NCBI GenBank assembly: GCA_019925095.2
Contig: CM034409.1
Coordinates: 8,492,501 to 8,556,500 of the forward strand
Direction of reading: 5' to 3'
DNA: 64,000 bases
Origin: Dendrolimus kikuchii
Lineage: Eukaryota; Arthropoda; Insecta; Lepidoptera; Lasiocampidae
Part shown: in pieces, positions 33,440 through 45,205 of the stretch
Position numbering within the stretch: position 1 is the first letter of the stretch
Layout: every line of letters starts with the position of its first letter
Program-made: the position numbers and the translations under genes
Notes under the pieces: model-generated
What the model saw: the letters and a program-made list of their open reading frames with translations, nothing else
Told to the model about the DNA's origin: nothing
Databases searched by the model: none

Positions 33440-33790
33440 GGATTTTTGAAGTTAAACTTCTTTAGAATCGTTGTAATTTAAAACTCGATGAAATGAAAAA
33501 AGCGACACTAAAAAGAGATAAACACATAAATCTATACGATTAATACTGCGAGAGAATGAGATAGAATACCCCATATTTAATCATTTAAACAACATGCTCA
33601 TACAGATAATTGGAAATGTTTTGAAGGTTTTCGTTATACTTCAAATCTCGTGTTTTAAAACTTGAATATATAATAACGATATAATATATTAAACGTGGCG
33701 TCACGAAATTTAGAATCCTTCCCACCTCCTGTCACACTTTGTTTCACTTCTACTGCGTGTGAATTGCACACACACACACATTTTTTCTTT
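33440..33790 (+). repeat. family B repeat copy
   Basis: 'gttaaacttctttagaatcg' through 'gtttcacttctactgcgtg', then an (AC)n run. It follows directly on the family E fragment. Confidence 0.7.
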
Positions 33791-33954
33791 TCAAAAGATA
33801 TCAATACCTGTAAAACTAGAGCAATAATATTTTTGGATATTTGTTTTTATTTTACTTGATTGGCACCTTTTTGTTTTTTTTAATATCAAGTACTTCTTTA
33901 CATCATAATTATGACATGATAGAGCCATGCTGTAATCATTATGTTTATTATAGC

Positions 33955-34250
33955 ATTTAGGGCCGGCTCGATCGATGTGATACCACTCTTTCATACAATA
34001 TAGTCGTGAAACGGTTAGCAATAAGTTAATCGTATTTTGTACGATGAATACAGTTCTCATGGCCCACTTCCCCCTTCCCAATCCTCCAACCTGAGCCCTT
34101 TATCTCATCCCTCCATCCGAACTCCTTATCTCATACTAAAGGCTGGAAATGCGTTTTCGTCGCCCCTGGTGTTACAAAAGTCTATAAGCGGTGATAACCA
34201 CTTTCCTTCAGCAGGGCGATCTGCCTGTTTGCCAGCTTCGCAATAAAGAA
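33955..34250 (+). repeat. family C repeat copy
   Basis: Starts 'agggccggctcgatcgatg' and includes 'cgtgaaacggttagc', 'aaggctggaaatgcg' and 'gtctataagcggtgataacc'. It is inverted relative to 455-775. Confidence 0.65.
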
Positions 34251-34607
34251 GTAATAAATTAAGTAAAACCATTATGAACAATTTTAAGTAAAGTTTCTCC
34301 CGCCATCTTGTTTTAGTACCCTGTGGTGGTACTTAACATCGAATTAATCTCACAGGGGAAGATCTTCTTTGCATTAGGTGTATGTAAATGTGTGACGAAA
34401 AAATTATTTCTTTCCCTAATGCATCTTGGTCGCCTTGGCAAATATTTATCATTACTATCGGAATCTGGGACCATGTTTCTCAAGTGTTCCATTACTTGGT
34501 TGACAGATATACGAAACCTTAGACATTTACCTAGAATTTATGTGGTAGGTATAGTCTTATATACACAGTATCGTAGTATGTTGACATAAATCTCTTGATT
34601 ACAGCTC

Positions 34608-34930
34608 TTAGGGTCGGCTCGATCGATGTAATACCATGCTCTCATACGATATTGGCGTGAAACGGTTAGTCTTGAGCTAATTGTGTTTCATGCGATGAGT
34701 GAGAGTTCCGATGACCCCTTCCTCCCCCTATCCCATTACCTATTCTAATCCCATGTCCCATACTCTTTATCCCATACCTCCTGTCTGATCCATCTACCTC
34801 ATCCCTCTATCCGTCCTAAAGGCCGGCAACACGTTGGCTTCGCCACTAATGTTGCAAACGTCTATAGACGACGGTAGCCACTTTCCAGTACATGCGCCGT
34901 ATGCCTGTTTGCCAGATTCGCAACAAAAAA
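34608..34930 (+). repeat. family C repeat copy
   Basis: Starts 'cttagggtcggctcgatcga' and ends 'gtctatagacgacggtagcc' plus 'tgcctgtttgccagattcgc'. Its order matches the 33955 copy. Between the two copies (34251-34607) nothing was recognised. Confidence 0.65.
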
Positions 34931-36362
34931 GTCTAAAATACAAAATAACGCAAATTCGGACGAAACTAAATACAAAAACCGTGACCCGTGCTTATAGATG
35001 AAAAGCCGTTTCTATGCCCGATACCATAACATTACCTAAAATACAATTTACTCTTGAAGTATATTCATTATTCTGTAACATTTCCTGGTATAATGATTTA
35101 GTTTCGAATAGCTATCTTAATCTTAGTTTAGTAGTTGGTTAAAACGTAAAATTTATTTACTCTAGAGTTAATCACCAAATGATGATTGTTGGATTATAAT
35201 TTACTCTTGCTTGCTTGAATCGACCGTTAAAGATATTAATTTGTTAAGTTTGCAGATAACGTGTACTATAAAATACGGGCTAAATGTTTAAGTTTATATT
35301 TTTTACTCTTCCACCTGCGTTTTCAGCGCTTAACTTTCACATTAATAAAATCAATATCATCTGCGTTGTTAAAGCTATATATTAAAAAAAAAGAAATGTC
35401 AAATCAATAATTTTCTAGTGTTGTGCATGTTGCTCAACTTTTAAAGTGGTTAAATGATAGTTAATACTTATACCAAAAATCAGAGCTGCGACTTAACATT
35501 CCGATACACAAATTCTAAGTAGCAGGTGGGCGTAGTGGGTAGGGGGGAGGTATACTTACCCCTACTATAACCCCTAAGGTCCGGAGGTTTCAATTTTTTT
35601 TATTTTATAAACATAACCTCACTTATTTTTGTTGTAAAATTGTGTCACTTTTGATAATAACAAAGCGTGATTTGGGTTTATGAATATAGTCACGAATTGT
35701 TTATGAACGTACTCACGAATTACATATAACCGCCAGAACTTTTTATAACACTAAAATTGTTTGTAATTTAGAAATAAAGTTTTAAATTTAATTGAGGCAT
35801 GACTACAAAATTCATGCTAGAAATATAATCCATTCATTAAAAAGTGACAGTTTTTACTGTCACTTTTGTTTTTAATGGCTTGGCTGACAAGGTGTGATGA
35901 TAAAAATAAATTAATCGAGATATCAATAACACTTATCGATTTTTTATTAAGAAATTCGAAATCTTGAGCTGTTAATTAATATATTGTTTCATATAATTTT
36001 CGGAAATCGACATATTTCTATAAAATGAAAATATTGTCAAATATTTTGCAATTCTTATTGCCGCCATTTTATTCCTTTTCAGTTAAGTGAATGTGCTTTT
36101 AAAGTTAATTAAATCATATAGGCACCATATTTTATTTAAAGAGATCCCTTGCCTGATAATAGAGCCGAGCGAGCAAAGCGAGCGTGCCGCGGCGGCGCAG
36201 CCGGCGAATGCTGGGATCGACTTTAACCATTTACTATTTATTTTATATACACAAATAGTACGACGCCTTAAAAGTCTCGTATGAAACATTTGTTTTATTT
36301 ATCAATTTAGTGGATGACTAGCAAGTTGCTTTTTTAAGATCACAATAAATCAAAGACACGAC
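34931..36362. other. AT-rich intergenic stretch, no gene recognised
   Basis: It holds a perfect hairpin at 35840 and a short GC-rich patch at about 36160-36210 ('cgagcaaagcgagcgtgccg'). The ORFs over 36083-36289 on both strands are chance products of that patch. Confidence 0.4.
35840..35867. repeat. perfect 12-bp-stem hairpin
   Basis: AAAAGTGACAGT, a four-T loop, then ACTGTCACTTTT. It could be a stem remnant of a small transposon end; no further symmetry was seen outside it. Confidence 0.8.
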
Positions 36363-36563
36363 ACACCTTCCATGATCAAATTGATCGTGTACTAGCAGAA
36401 GGTGATGTCAGGAGCCTTAAGAACAGTCGAGCGTGCATGACAAGAGTTATGAATATCAAAGAAGCAAGTGAGGTGTGTAAGAATAATCCTGAATGGCGCT
36501 CTGTCGTTCGTGCCTACCCCGCAAGGGAACTGGCGTGAAGTTATGTTTGTATGTATGTATGTA
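36363..36563 (+). repeat. LINE 3' end with TATG tail
   Basis: Same element as at 4743-4925. The copy encodes DRVLAEGDVRSLKN-like residues and a C-terminal stop, then (TATG)n. 36564-36916 after it is AT-rich with nothing recognised. Confidence 0.75.
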
Positions 36564-37807
36564 CAATAAATCAATATATTAATGATATCAATTTTTAAAT
36601 ACATTGCAGAACATTTTTTTTTAAATATTGGTTAAACATAAATAAATGCGATTACGTAAAAAAAAGTCTTTATTGGTCGCTGGTCGACATTTTGAATGGT
36701 TACGCTCTATTATGTTTTTTTTTCACTTTTATCCAATTAAGCTGGTTTTTGGTTCTTTTTTGTTGATTAATGGCTTTTTTTGGACTTTGAAAGGATTTTT
36801 CAACTTTGGACTCATGATAGAACTGCAATATTAGCGAAAAAATAAGTTAAAATAAGTAAGGTTATGTTTATTAAAAAAAAATATTTCAAGATCTCCGGTT
36901 CTTGGGGGTTGTAGTAAATTAAAAACTAAATTCCTCTGGCAACGGGAGGTGCCCGGGGTTACTTTCTGCCCTATCTAGGCGATTTATTTTGAAAGTACCA
37001 AATAGACCCTCAATTTTTTAAAAAATTTACAAATCCATGCATTTCCGGCAGCCCGAAAATGGTGAGGGGGGGGGGGTGTAAATCCACCAACCCTTAATTA
37101 TTCTACGTTGTCAATTCGAGTTATGACTTTTTTACCAAATAACCCCCAGAATCGTTTTTTTTTTTTATTGAAAAAATAAGTATCTCCGACAGCCGGAAAT
37201 AATGTAGGGCGATTCTCGTGCACCCCCCTTCCACCCTCAACACCCCAGTAGCCAAGTTTAGGTTGCGAAATTCTAAAATTTTCCCGATTGTTATATAGAA
37301 TTATTAAATCAAAAACTATAATGATATTATAGAGTGAAATAAAAAACCGAAAATCATTTAAATATAAAATATTTATAAAATAACGTGTTATAAAGATACA
37401 TGTCTAATAATAATAACAATTACCTGCTTTTGATTTTATATGTATTGCTTACATAGTAATGATATAAAATAAATGTTAGAAAATATATGATTGATTGAAA
37501 TAAAGATAGTTACACATGTAGATACAAAATACAATGTTATCATTTGAAGTTATAATAACGAACAAACAAAAACTAGAACGCTGTTGTAATTTATACAAAC
37601 TATAATAGCAACATGTTAAAGACTCTTCATAAAAGAATTTCATGATTGACATTATTGTCTAAGCAACCGCTAAATGCATGGTGAGATCTCCACTAATATT
37701 ATTATTATTGTTGTACTTTTAGTAATAGTTATCGTCGAATTATTATTGTGAGAACATGAAAATCTTCATACTTTTATCTTTTGGAAATTATCAGTATGTC
37801 CATGATG

Positions 37808-40800
37808 CTATTCGGGTACTTTATAAAAAGTTATTGCTCTGCCAGAACCAAAACCACCCACACTACTTAAAACATGTAACTCCAAATACTTCATTCTATG
37901 TCCATTGAATAAAATTGTTTTTAGATCATTATTAAGTTTCCATTTTAAAACGTCAGAAAATGGAGTCCAATTTTGGCCATCAGTGGAGATTCTGTATTGA
38001 ATTTCCAAGAATGTACCATTACCGCAATCATCGCGAGGTAGATACTCCACTTTATCTATTTCATAAACATCTTGTAAATCAAAATTCAATGTGATAACTC
38101 TACCTTCCTCTGCACTTGTCAAACAAGGTTTATCCCAATCCGTGTGCCATAGTACGTTTAAATCTTCCTTAGTTAGTAATAGGTTAGTTACTTCCTGATT
38201 TGGTTGACAAGGTATATTACAACAAACCTTAACATCTTTCACTGCATATTTGAGTGGATCTTCATCAGTCTCCGCTATTATAGTATAACTCCATTTAGAA
38301 AACCCTGTATCTTTCACAGATCTTATTTTAAAATTGTGTTGAGTACTAGGTTTAAAATTATCAAATGTAAACGAGTTACCAAGTATGTTGGTGAACACCA
38401 TCCCATCTCTCTCAATCTCATAATATAGACATTTTGTTTGACTCCATGACAGAGATAAAGACGTAGCAGTTGATTTTTCTTCTAAGACTGTAAATGAAGA
38501 CGGAGTTGGTACAGTTTTATCTAAATTAGTTATATTTCCAATTATTTCACTTTTATCTGAAAATTTTTGTATTTTAATAGCAATATCATTGCTTGTTACA
38601 TCAACGCTTTTAAGTTTGATCAATAAAAACTTTTGTTTTAACTCACTGGGTGCAAATTCTAATAAAAACTTATTTGTGATGTGTTCCTCAGAAAAAAAAT
38701 ATACATTTTCGTTCTTCTTAAAATCATCAATAGTGTACACTTTTTTAATTTTGTGATCTTGGCCATTAATAGCCCCTTTTATTCCATGTATGTCTTCAGA
38801 AACCTTTATTTTTATCATTGTGTTGCGTTCATATGCCATTGTATGATAACTTCCTTTAGTTTTATCAATGTGTATCTCCAAATCACCTTCTTCATTAGTT
38901 TTAGGACCTATAACTGTAATTTTGGTATTAGCGAATTGCTCCTTTAAGTAATTGGATGTCATTCCATCATCTTCGTATACCTCAAATTCAGATACACCGC
39001 TGGGATAAATCATAAAAATTCTTTCATGTTTCTTTATTTCATTTGGGTTATTATTAGATTTTGTCATTGGTAAAATCGCTCCAACTTTTATAAACACTGG
39101 TATCTTCCAAATAGGAGTTTTAAAATTATTATAAATCTTACCACCTTGATATTTGTAACCTGTTAATAAATCTATCCATACTTGATTAGTATCGGGCAAA
39201 TAAATCTCATTGCGTATTGTGTCATCTGATATTGATTTTTCCATTTTGTACACTGGAGCTACTAAAATACTTGGCCCCCACATAAATTGGTATTGCGAAT
39301 CTTTAGTATAAGCAGAAATTTCCTTAGGAAATTCCAAAAACATACCTCTAACCATCGGTAAACCTTCTGTTGATTTATAACCTATGGTATAATTATATGG
39401 CATCAACATTGATTTCATTTTTAAATAGGCTCTGTTTATCGCGGTGGCTTCGTAATCAAAACTAAAGGGCGTCTTGCGAAGAGAACCCCACCCATCCATG
39501 TTCAATTGTAATGGCGTGAAAGCTTTCCATTGAAAGTCACGTATATTTATTTCTTTCACATTCCCTCCAAAAATACCATCCATATCAGATCCTATAACTG
39601 GCATTCCAGATAATCCAGCGCCGATATATGTCGGAATGTGAAAGCGTATGTACTCCCATTGTCCACCATGTTGATCACCACTCCAAATTCCAGCATACCG
39701 TTGTGTCCCCGCCCATCCATCCACCATTATTATCATGGGTCGGACATTATGTGTTGTTTCTCGGTTAAATATATCTGTCGCCATCTCAACGGCATTGAGG
39801 CCAAATGAGTAACCTTCTCCTATCCACGCGACATCGCACTTGAGCGCTACTACACCAGCAATTCTAACCTCTTTGGCAAGATCTCGGTCACCCTTCTTTG
39901 GATGTTGGGGATCTGTTGGAACCAATTTTGATTCTGTCCACAAAGCTACCTCTACCCCATTTGCTTTGGCATAATGTTGAAATTCTTTTAAATTTTTTAT
40001 ATCACCATCTAATGTCTCCGTTTGCCCATAACCGGAACCATACCCATCATTTGGGACAAACCAACCCAATGGCACATTATGCATTTTGTACCGATCAATC
40101 ATAGCTCTACCTGAAAATTGGTAGTTATCATTTTCTCCATTTAACGACTCAAGAATACCTTCTTTATCTTTCAAACAATCTGGTTCATAGCTCTTGTAAT
40201 ACTGTCCATCTTCAAAGAGGATTGCACCTGGAGTGTGAGCAGTAACTCTGACCCAATAATCTCGATTGAATGTATTTAAATGTGCTTCATAAAACGCATA
40301 CTCTGGCATAAAAATCGGCCGCCCAGTAAGTTCATAATAATCACCGAATATATCTGTCGGATTATGATTTATAAAAACAAAAGCGTCATAATCAGTATCA
40401 TGATGGACTGTTGTAATTTGACCTGGAACTTTAGAACCAAAATCATAAACTCCTGATTGCCAAGTATTTCTTAAAATTCCATAACCAGCAGACGACCAAT
40501 AAAAAGGGCAAGGAGACGCGACACCTCCGTCAACCCAACTGTTTGTGTTAACAATTTTTATAGATTCTCCTTTGTGAGTGAACCTTCCATTTTGCAAACC
40601 ACCTCCAAAGAAAAACTCATCATCATTTTCATACAGTACTTGTTTTGCTTCCAAGTTTCCATAACACAAGGCTTCTTTTTCTTTTAAAACTTCTTTGTTA
40701 GTTCTTTTATCAAAGACCGTCAATTTAGCATTGAGTTTATTAAAAACTATCATGATCTTTGTAGTCTCAATGATATATTTTATATCATCAATAGTCAAAG

Positions 40801-41050
40801 TTGATTTTTCAAAATCTTCAGAATCATAATCTATTACTGATTTAATATTAATCTTTGCTTTATCATCTGCATGTATGGGTGTGGGATAATCTTTAAAGTC
40901 ACCTGTAGGTGACATGTAAAATTTAAAGACATGACTATTTAAAATATTCAATTTTGCCGATTCACCAGTGCTATAATTTATCATATATGCTGTTTCAGAT
41001 TTTTCAATGTATGATATGCTGCCTAAAGTATTATTTATGTCTAAACCCAT
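37808..41050 (-). CDS. glycoside hydrolase family 31 protein, copy 2
   Basis: Intact intronless paralogue of the 24360-27599 gene. It has 1080 residues from MGLDINN, with a one-residue insertion near the C-terminus. The frame extends upstream to 41116 (22 more residues), but copy 1 has a stop in the same leader, so MGLDINN is taken as the start. The candidate nucleophile (KCDVAW, residue 406) and acid/base (WSGDQHGG, 459) are unchanged. About 53 residues differ from copy 1. The first 165 residues are identical, and differences gather at about 170-440 (beside the active site: VGEGYSLGLNAAK in copy 1 against IGEGYSFGLNAVE here) and after 870, in the FN3-like and F5/8C domains. Both copies being intact argues for retained function. 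No signal peptide is seen, so the enzyme is cytosolic or leaves by an unknown route. Confidence 0.93.
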   Translation of the reverse strand: MGLDINNTLGSISYIEKSETAYMINYSTGESAKLNILNSHVFKFYMSPTGDFKDYPTPIHADDKAKINIKSVIDYDSEDFEKSTLTIDDIKYIIETTKIMIVFNKLNAKLTVFDKRTNKEVLKEKEALCYGNLEAKQVLYENDDEFFFGGGLQNGRFTHKGESIKIVNTNSWVDGGVASPCPFYWSSAGYGILRNTWQSGVYDFGSKVPGQITTVHHDTDYDAFVFINHNPTDIFGDYYELTGRPIFMPEYAFYEAHLNTFNRDYWVRVTAHTPGAILFEDGQYYKSYEPDCLKDKEGILESLNGENDNYQFSGRAMIDRYKMHNVPLGWFVPNDGYGSGYGQTETLDGDIKNLKEFQHYAKANGVEVALWTESKLVPTDPQHPKKGDRDLAKEVRIAGVVALKCDVAWIGEGYSFGLNAVEMATDIFNRETTHNVRPMIIMVDGWAGTQRYAGIWSGDQHGGQWEYIRFHIPTYIGAGLSGMPVIGSDMDGIFGGNVKEINIRDFQWKAFTPLQLNMDGWGSLRKTPFSFDYEATAINRAYLKMKSMLMPYNYTIGYKSTEGLPMVRGMFLEFPKEISAYTKDSQYQFMWGPSILVAPVYKMEKSISDDTIRNEIYLPDTNQVWIDLLTGYKYQGGKIYNNFKTPIWKIPVFIKVGAILPMTKSNNNPNEIKKHERIFMIYPSGVSEFEVYEDDGMTSNYLKEQFANTKITVIGPKTNEEGDLEIHIDKTKGSYHTMAYERNTMIKIKVSEDIHGIKGAINGQDHKIKKVYTIDDFKKNENVYFFSEEHITNKFLLEFAPSELKQKFLLIKLKSVDVTSNDIAIKIQKFSDKSEIIGNITNLDKTVPTPSSFTVLEEKSTATSLSLSWSQTKCLYYEIERDGMVFTNILGNSFTFDNFKPSTQHNFKIRSVKDTGFSKWSYTIIAETDEDPLKYAVKDVKVCCNIPCQPNQEVTNLLLTKEDLNVLWHTDWDKPCLTSAEEGRVITLNFDLQDVYEIDKVEYLPRDDCGNGTFLEIQYRISTDGQNWTPFSDVLKWKLNNDLKTILFNGHRMKYLELHVLSSVGGFGSGRAITFYKVPE

Positions 41051-41145
41051 TTTAAGATCTTGAGATTGACGAATGTATTGAAGACTGATAGATGAGAAAC
41101 AAATTTCTGAAATCAAAAATATTTATTTCACAAATTTATACAAAT
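41051..41145 (-). promoter_or_regulatory. core promoter of GH31 copy 2
   Basis: TATAAA at 41140-41135 and TTTCAGA about 30 bases nearer the gene, then a leader 3 bases shorter than in copy 1. The conservation of the TATA box amid nearby differences suggests it is used. Confidence 0.5.
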
Positions 41146-41261
41146 CACTATGGGCAGAGATTACAGTGCGTTTCCTTTTATTACGTCTAGATACTAATGC
41201 AAGCTTAAACTAACAATTGTTGTCAATTCGTGTTAGTTTTTCCCAAAACTAAAACAGATAC

Positions 41262-41587
41262 AGAGAACACTATCCGTGCAGGAACAGAGAAAGAATATAA
41301 TTTCCTGCAGCGGGGCGGCCTGTCATAAGAGGCGACAAAATAACTTACAGCCAGGTGGTAGGGCATTTGTCTGACTGGATGGCTATCACCCCTGGTCTAG
41401 AGTATGCCGTTATAACAACCTTGAGTTGTGTTCCGGCATTAGTGACCAGGTTCCAGTCTCCCTTAAGAGAGCAGCAGCTCATTTGCAGCATCTTTGATGT
41501 TGCAAATGTCTATAGGCGATGGTAACTGCTTTCCATCAAGTGGGCCGTCTGCCTGTCTGCTGAACTCTTGCAATAAAAAAAAAAAGA
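41262..41587 (+). mobile_element. family E retroposon, near full length, inserted in GH31 block 2
   Basis: From 'caggaacagagaaagaat' to the A tail at about 41575-41586. Copy 1 of the block reads through this point ('aaaacagataacttcattttt'), giving the empty site. Confidence 0.8.
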
Positions 41588-41621
41588 TGACCTCATTTTT
41601 ATACTTTAAGTATCTTATATA

Positions 41622-41850
41622 CTAATATATAAACCCGAACAGTTTATTTGTTTGTTTAAACGCGCTAATCTCAGGAACTACTGGTCAGATTTGAAAAATT
41701 CTTTCAGTGTTGGATATCCCATTTATCGAGGAAGGCTATAGGCTACATGTCATCACGCTAAGACCTAAAAATGTTGCTAAAAATGTTTCAAAATCGGGGG
41801 GGGGCTTTGAAAACAAATTCCACGCGGACGGCGTCGCGCGCACAGCTAGT
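41622..41850 (+). mobile_element. Helitron-like or SINE insertion ending CAGCTAG-T in GH31 block 2
   Basis: Starts around 'tactaatatataaacccgaa', contains 'gctaatctcaggaactactg', and ends GCGCACAGCTAGT. It is absent from block 1 at 'tttagtatagttta'. Confidence 0.65.
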
Positions 41851-42330
41851 AGTTAATAAAACAGATTTCTGGTCTAAGATAGCTTTTGATTCTAAATACT
41901 TATTTTTTTACAAAATGCAATTATTACTTACCAAAGAGCCTAAGAGTTATTTCTGTAGTTTCCAATAAAAACAATAGTTGACGGGCAGTAACTATTCCAC
42001 ATAATACTATAAGATAGATTGATAACGATTTTCACATTATATAGCTAACCTTATCGCTACAAACAAAAGAATTCTATTTACGCTACACATTTCCTATCAA
42101 TTATTAGATTCTGTTTACATTATGATGTTCCATTTATTGTTGATTTGTTTAGAAATCAGCAGGAAAAAATAATACAGAAGATTCACTCTGTACAATATAT
42201 TAAGAGGTCTTAAATCGCTCGTACACCATCCTGCATTGCAGGCCTGCAGTGGACGGGTTTGCAGGACCCAAGAGGCATCCTGCTCGGTGTTGCAGGGCGC
42301 GATGCAGTTCTACGTAGTATCCTCCGAACG

Positions 42331-43109
42331 CATAGGTTTTGCAACGCTTTCAAGAACTAAACGCCTAAAGTACTTAAAAAGGTTTCAATGGCGAAAACCT
42401 AAGACTTTGAACTTTAAACAGTAATCTCATAAGTATGATATTTTTTTCTTGTATTAGGTGAAGGAGTAGAAGGAAAAAAGGACAAAAATAGGTTACTTTT
42501 TGGTAGGCCTTTAGGTCAAAAACACTAGACTTCAAACAACAAACATTTACACATTTTTTCCCATTACCTTCAATAAATCTAAAATGAAATTAAACTTAAA
42601 AACCAATTTAATAACCTTAATAAACAAAAATAATCCTTTAAAATCAATAGAAACCTTTATTTTAATTTTATTTATTCAAAACATTCGATACAATTATGAT
42701 AGTCCTTATTAACCCAAAAGGTCTATTAAAAGGTTTTAAATTTAGAATTAAGATATTTTTCACTATATCTCATATAAAGTTTTGATGTAAACAGCAAATA
42801 TAGTATTTAAGCACCCATTTTTAATAAGCATATCAACACAAATCGTAAAGACTTCATGAATACATTAAGATTTATTTTCATACTCGACGATCTTGTTCGA
42901 TGTTAAGTCAAGAAAGATAAATTTCTTTTGTTTTTGTTGGCACTGTTGCTTGGTCATACACAAACAGAAACCTTGAACATACGTTCGGAGACATCACTTT
43001 ATAATATGGTGGTAATTTGGAATTAGTAGCAATGGTTAAAGTTGGGGTAATTAGAATAATATCCAGCGCGTTCATTTGACGAAATTGGATTTGGTGATGG
43101 GCTTTATTC
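42331..43109. other. AT-rich, nothing recognised
   Basis: Frames at 42236-42424 and 42908-43111 have no recognisable motif. Confidence 0.4.
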
Positions 43110-43620
43110 ACTACTAGCTTCTGTCTGCGTGGAATAGTTAAAAAAACCTTCCCGATTTTAAAACATTCTTCATTGGTGCTCTGCTCCTATTAGTCTTAGT
43201 GTGATGATATATAGCCTAATTGTTTTTTAATGTACAAATTGTTTTATTGTATGATACCGGCAATATAAATACTTAATTAGGTGCATAAGTTGTATAATAA
43301 GCTGTTTAAGTAATTAAAGTTTTTTTAACTATCCCACGGGAACTTTTTAATTTTTCGGGATCAAAAGTTTCTTATATGTTGAACAGGGATATAAGCTACC
43401 ACCATACAAAATTTCATTTAAATCGGTCCAGTCGTTTCGGAGATTAGCCGGTATAAACAGACAGGCAAACAGAGAAACAAAAAAAAAAAAATATAAGTTA
43501 CTTCTATTTGACTTCTTACATCCCCCTGACTCGGTTTTTAGCATTTTTTCATTGTACAGAAATTTGACCTCTACAATTTTATGATATGTATAGATTTCAT
43601 TGAAGTACTTTCTTAAGGAC
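43110..43620 (+). repeat. copy of the 4308 repeat
   Basis: 'ctagcttctgtctgcgtgg', later 'atcccacgggaactttttaa', 'ataagctaccaccatacaaa' and 'tcggtccagtcgtttcgg'. Confidence 0.65.
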
Positions 43621-43674
43621 CGTGGGCGCTGCGAGGGTATATACAATGCATACAAACATTCAGTCTTGCGTTAT

Positions 43675-44140
43675 GCGGCGGACTACAATCCAGGATCGTG
43701 AATGGGCCCTTTCAATTTAATGCAGTATTGCCACTTCCACATATCTCGGTTACCGAACATTTGTAACCAACATTAAAAAAGGAGGAGGTTCTTATTTCGT
43801 CGTGTAAATATTTTTGAAGTCAAAATTCTTTAGAATCGTTGTGATTTGAAACTTGATGATACTAAAAAGCGACACTAAAAATAAATAAACACATAAATCT
43901 ATAGGAGTAATCCTGCGGGAAAATGAATAGGAAACATTATATTTAGTCATTAAAACACAATGCTCAAATAGATAGAGTTGGAAATGTTTTGAAATTTTTC
44001 GTTAATATTTCAAATTTCGTGTTTAAAAGCTTAAATATACTATAACGATAAAACATATGAAATGTGACTTCACGAAATTTAGAATCCCTCCCACGCCTTG
44101 TCATACTTGTTTTCACTTCTACTGCATGTAAACGGCACAC
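43675..44140 (+). repeat. family B repeat copy
   Basis: Same order as 30940-31440, from 'gcggcggactacaatccagg' to 'tcacttctactgcatgtaa'. Confidence 0.7.
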
Positions 44141-44159
44141 ACAAAAATTTTATTTTTTA

Positions 44160-44400
44160 TTTTATGTGAGTTCAGTTGTCGACTCAACTGATAGAAAGCG
44201 CTTCCCATCTCTTATAGAAATTTAGCACACTAAAAGTGCTACCAATGTGTTGCCGCTCTCTAAAAGGAACAACAATACACACATACAACATACAACTCAA
44301 AGTTGTTGTGGTGGTGGCATACTCTGATACTCTAGATCAGAGGTGGTAGCCATCCAGACGGGCAAATGTCCTATCACCTGGCTGTGGGTTGTTTTGTCGC
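44160..44400 (-). repeat. family E retroposon fragment
   Basis: Contains 'gtggtagccatccagacggg' and 'ctatcacctggctgtgggtt' on the plus strand, complementary to the 8340 and 41262 copies. Confidence 0.65.
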
Positions 44401-44589
44401 TAATTTTATGGGGGTTAAAATATTTATTAATTTGCCTATTGACATAAAAAGTGCTGATTTAAAATTATTTAAAATCAGTCTGCATAATTGCTTATTAAAG
44501 AAATGTTTTTACTCGGTGCATGTTTACTTTAATTGTAATGAGACATAAATGAGGCTGTATGACATTTATATTGAACTACAGTTTACCCT

Positions 44590-45140
44590 GCAGGTCAACC
44601 TCTAGTGCCTCTTGTTTAAAGAGCAGGCGGTACAGGTTATAATGTATTAATTTTTATGTATTTGCCCCCGGAAAATTCACTTCATTTTATATCGCAACCT
44701 ATCCCATCCCCCGTCTGTAAACTACATAAATGACAAAATTTGTCAAAAATTACAAAAAAAGAACATGGACGAAATGTACGAAATAGAAGAAAACGGCGAA
44801 GTGGACGAAATGGACGACATGGACCAAATGGACGAAATGGGCGGACTGGAAGAAATGGACGAAATAGACAAATATGACAAAATCACAAAAAATTAGTCTG
44901 TATGCCCCCGGAAGACTCACTTTATTTTATATCGCAAACTATCCCATCTCCAGGGATGAAAAATCATATCCATTTTTAGTATTAAAACAACATTTAAACA
45001 AAATTACAGCAAAACCGATCCAGTACTCCTAGCAGTTTTTCCGTGAAAGCTTGACAGACAGACCGATATACTATTGCACGTTTTTAAAGATTATGATTTT
45101 TCATATCTATAAACTTTGGAAATGACTGGTCTCCCATACA
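44590..45140 (-). repeat. family D repeat with expanded 9-bp tandem
   Basis: Reverse copy of 6330-6700 ('ctcttgtttaaagagcaggc', 'tatcgcaacctatcccatcc'). Between 44765 and 44893 it holds about 14 imperfect copies of ATGGACGAA, which happen to read M-D-E repeats in one frame up to a TAG at 44896. Confidence 0.7.
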
Positions 45141-45205
45141 AACTTTCATATATTTCAACCTGTTCTAGTTTTATTTGTCTAGCCCCGTCTATCTATCCGT
45201 AAACT

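Larger units (their letters stand above)
36917..42330. repeat. segmental duplication, copy 2 (GH31 block)
   Basis: Partner of 23523-28191 plus 29225-29370. Two insertions interrupt it at 41262-41587 and 41622-41850, neither present in copy 1. The coding starts of the two copies are 13.45 kb apart in the same orientation. Confidence 0.85.

Noticed and set aside
41051..41116. 22-residue N-terminal extension of GH31 copy 2 as a possible signal peptide
   Set aside because: The same leader in copy 1 contains a stop in that frame and the extension lacks a clean hydrophobic core and cleavage site, so it is more likely untranslated leader.
24360..41116. GH31 genes as bacterial contamination in the assembly
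   Set aside because: Insect transposons are inserted within the duplicated flanks, the block is duplicated with its promoter, and composition matches the surroundings.
44765..44896. 43-residue acidic M-D-E repeat peptide as a small gene
   Set aside because: It is one frame of a 9-bp tandem repeat inside a dispersed element; no independent support.
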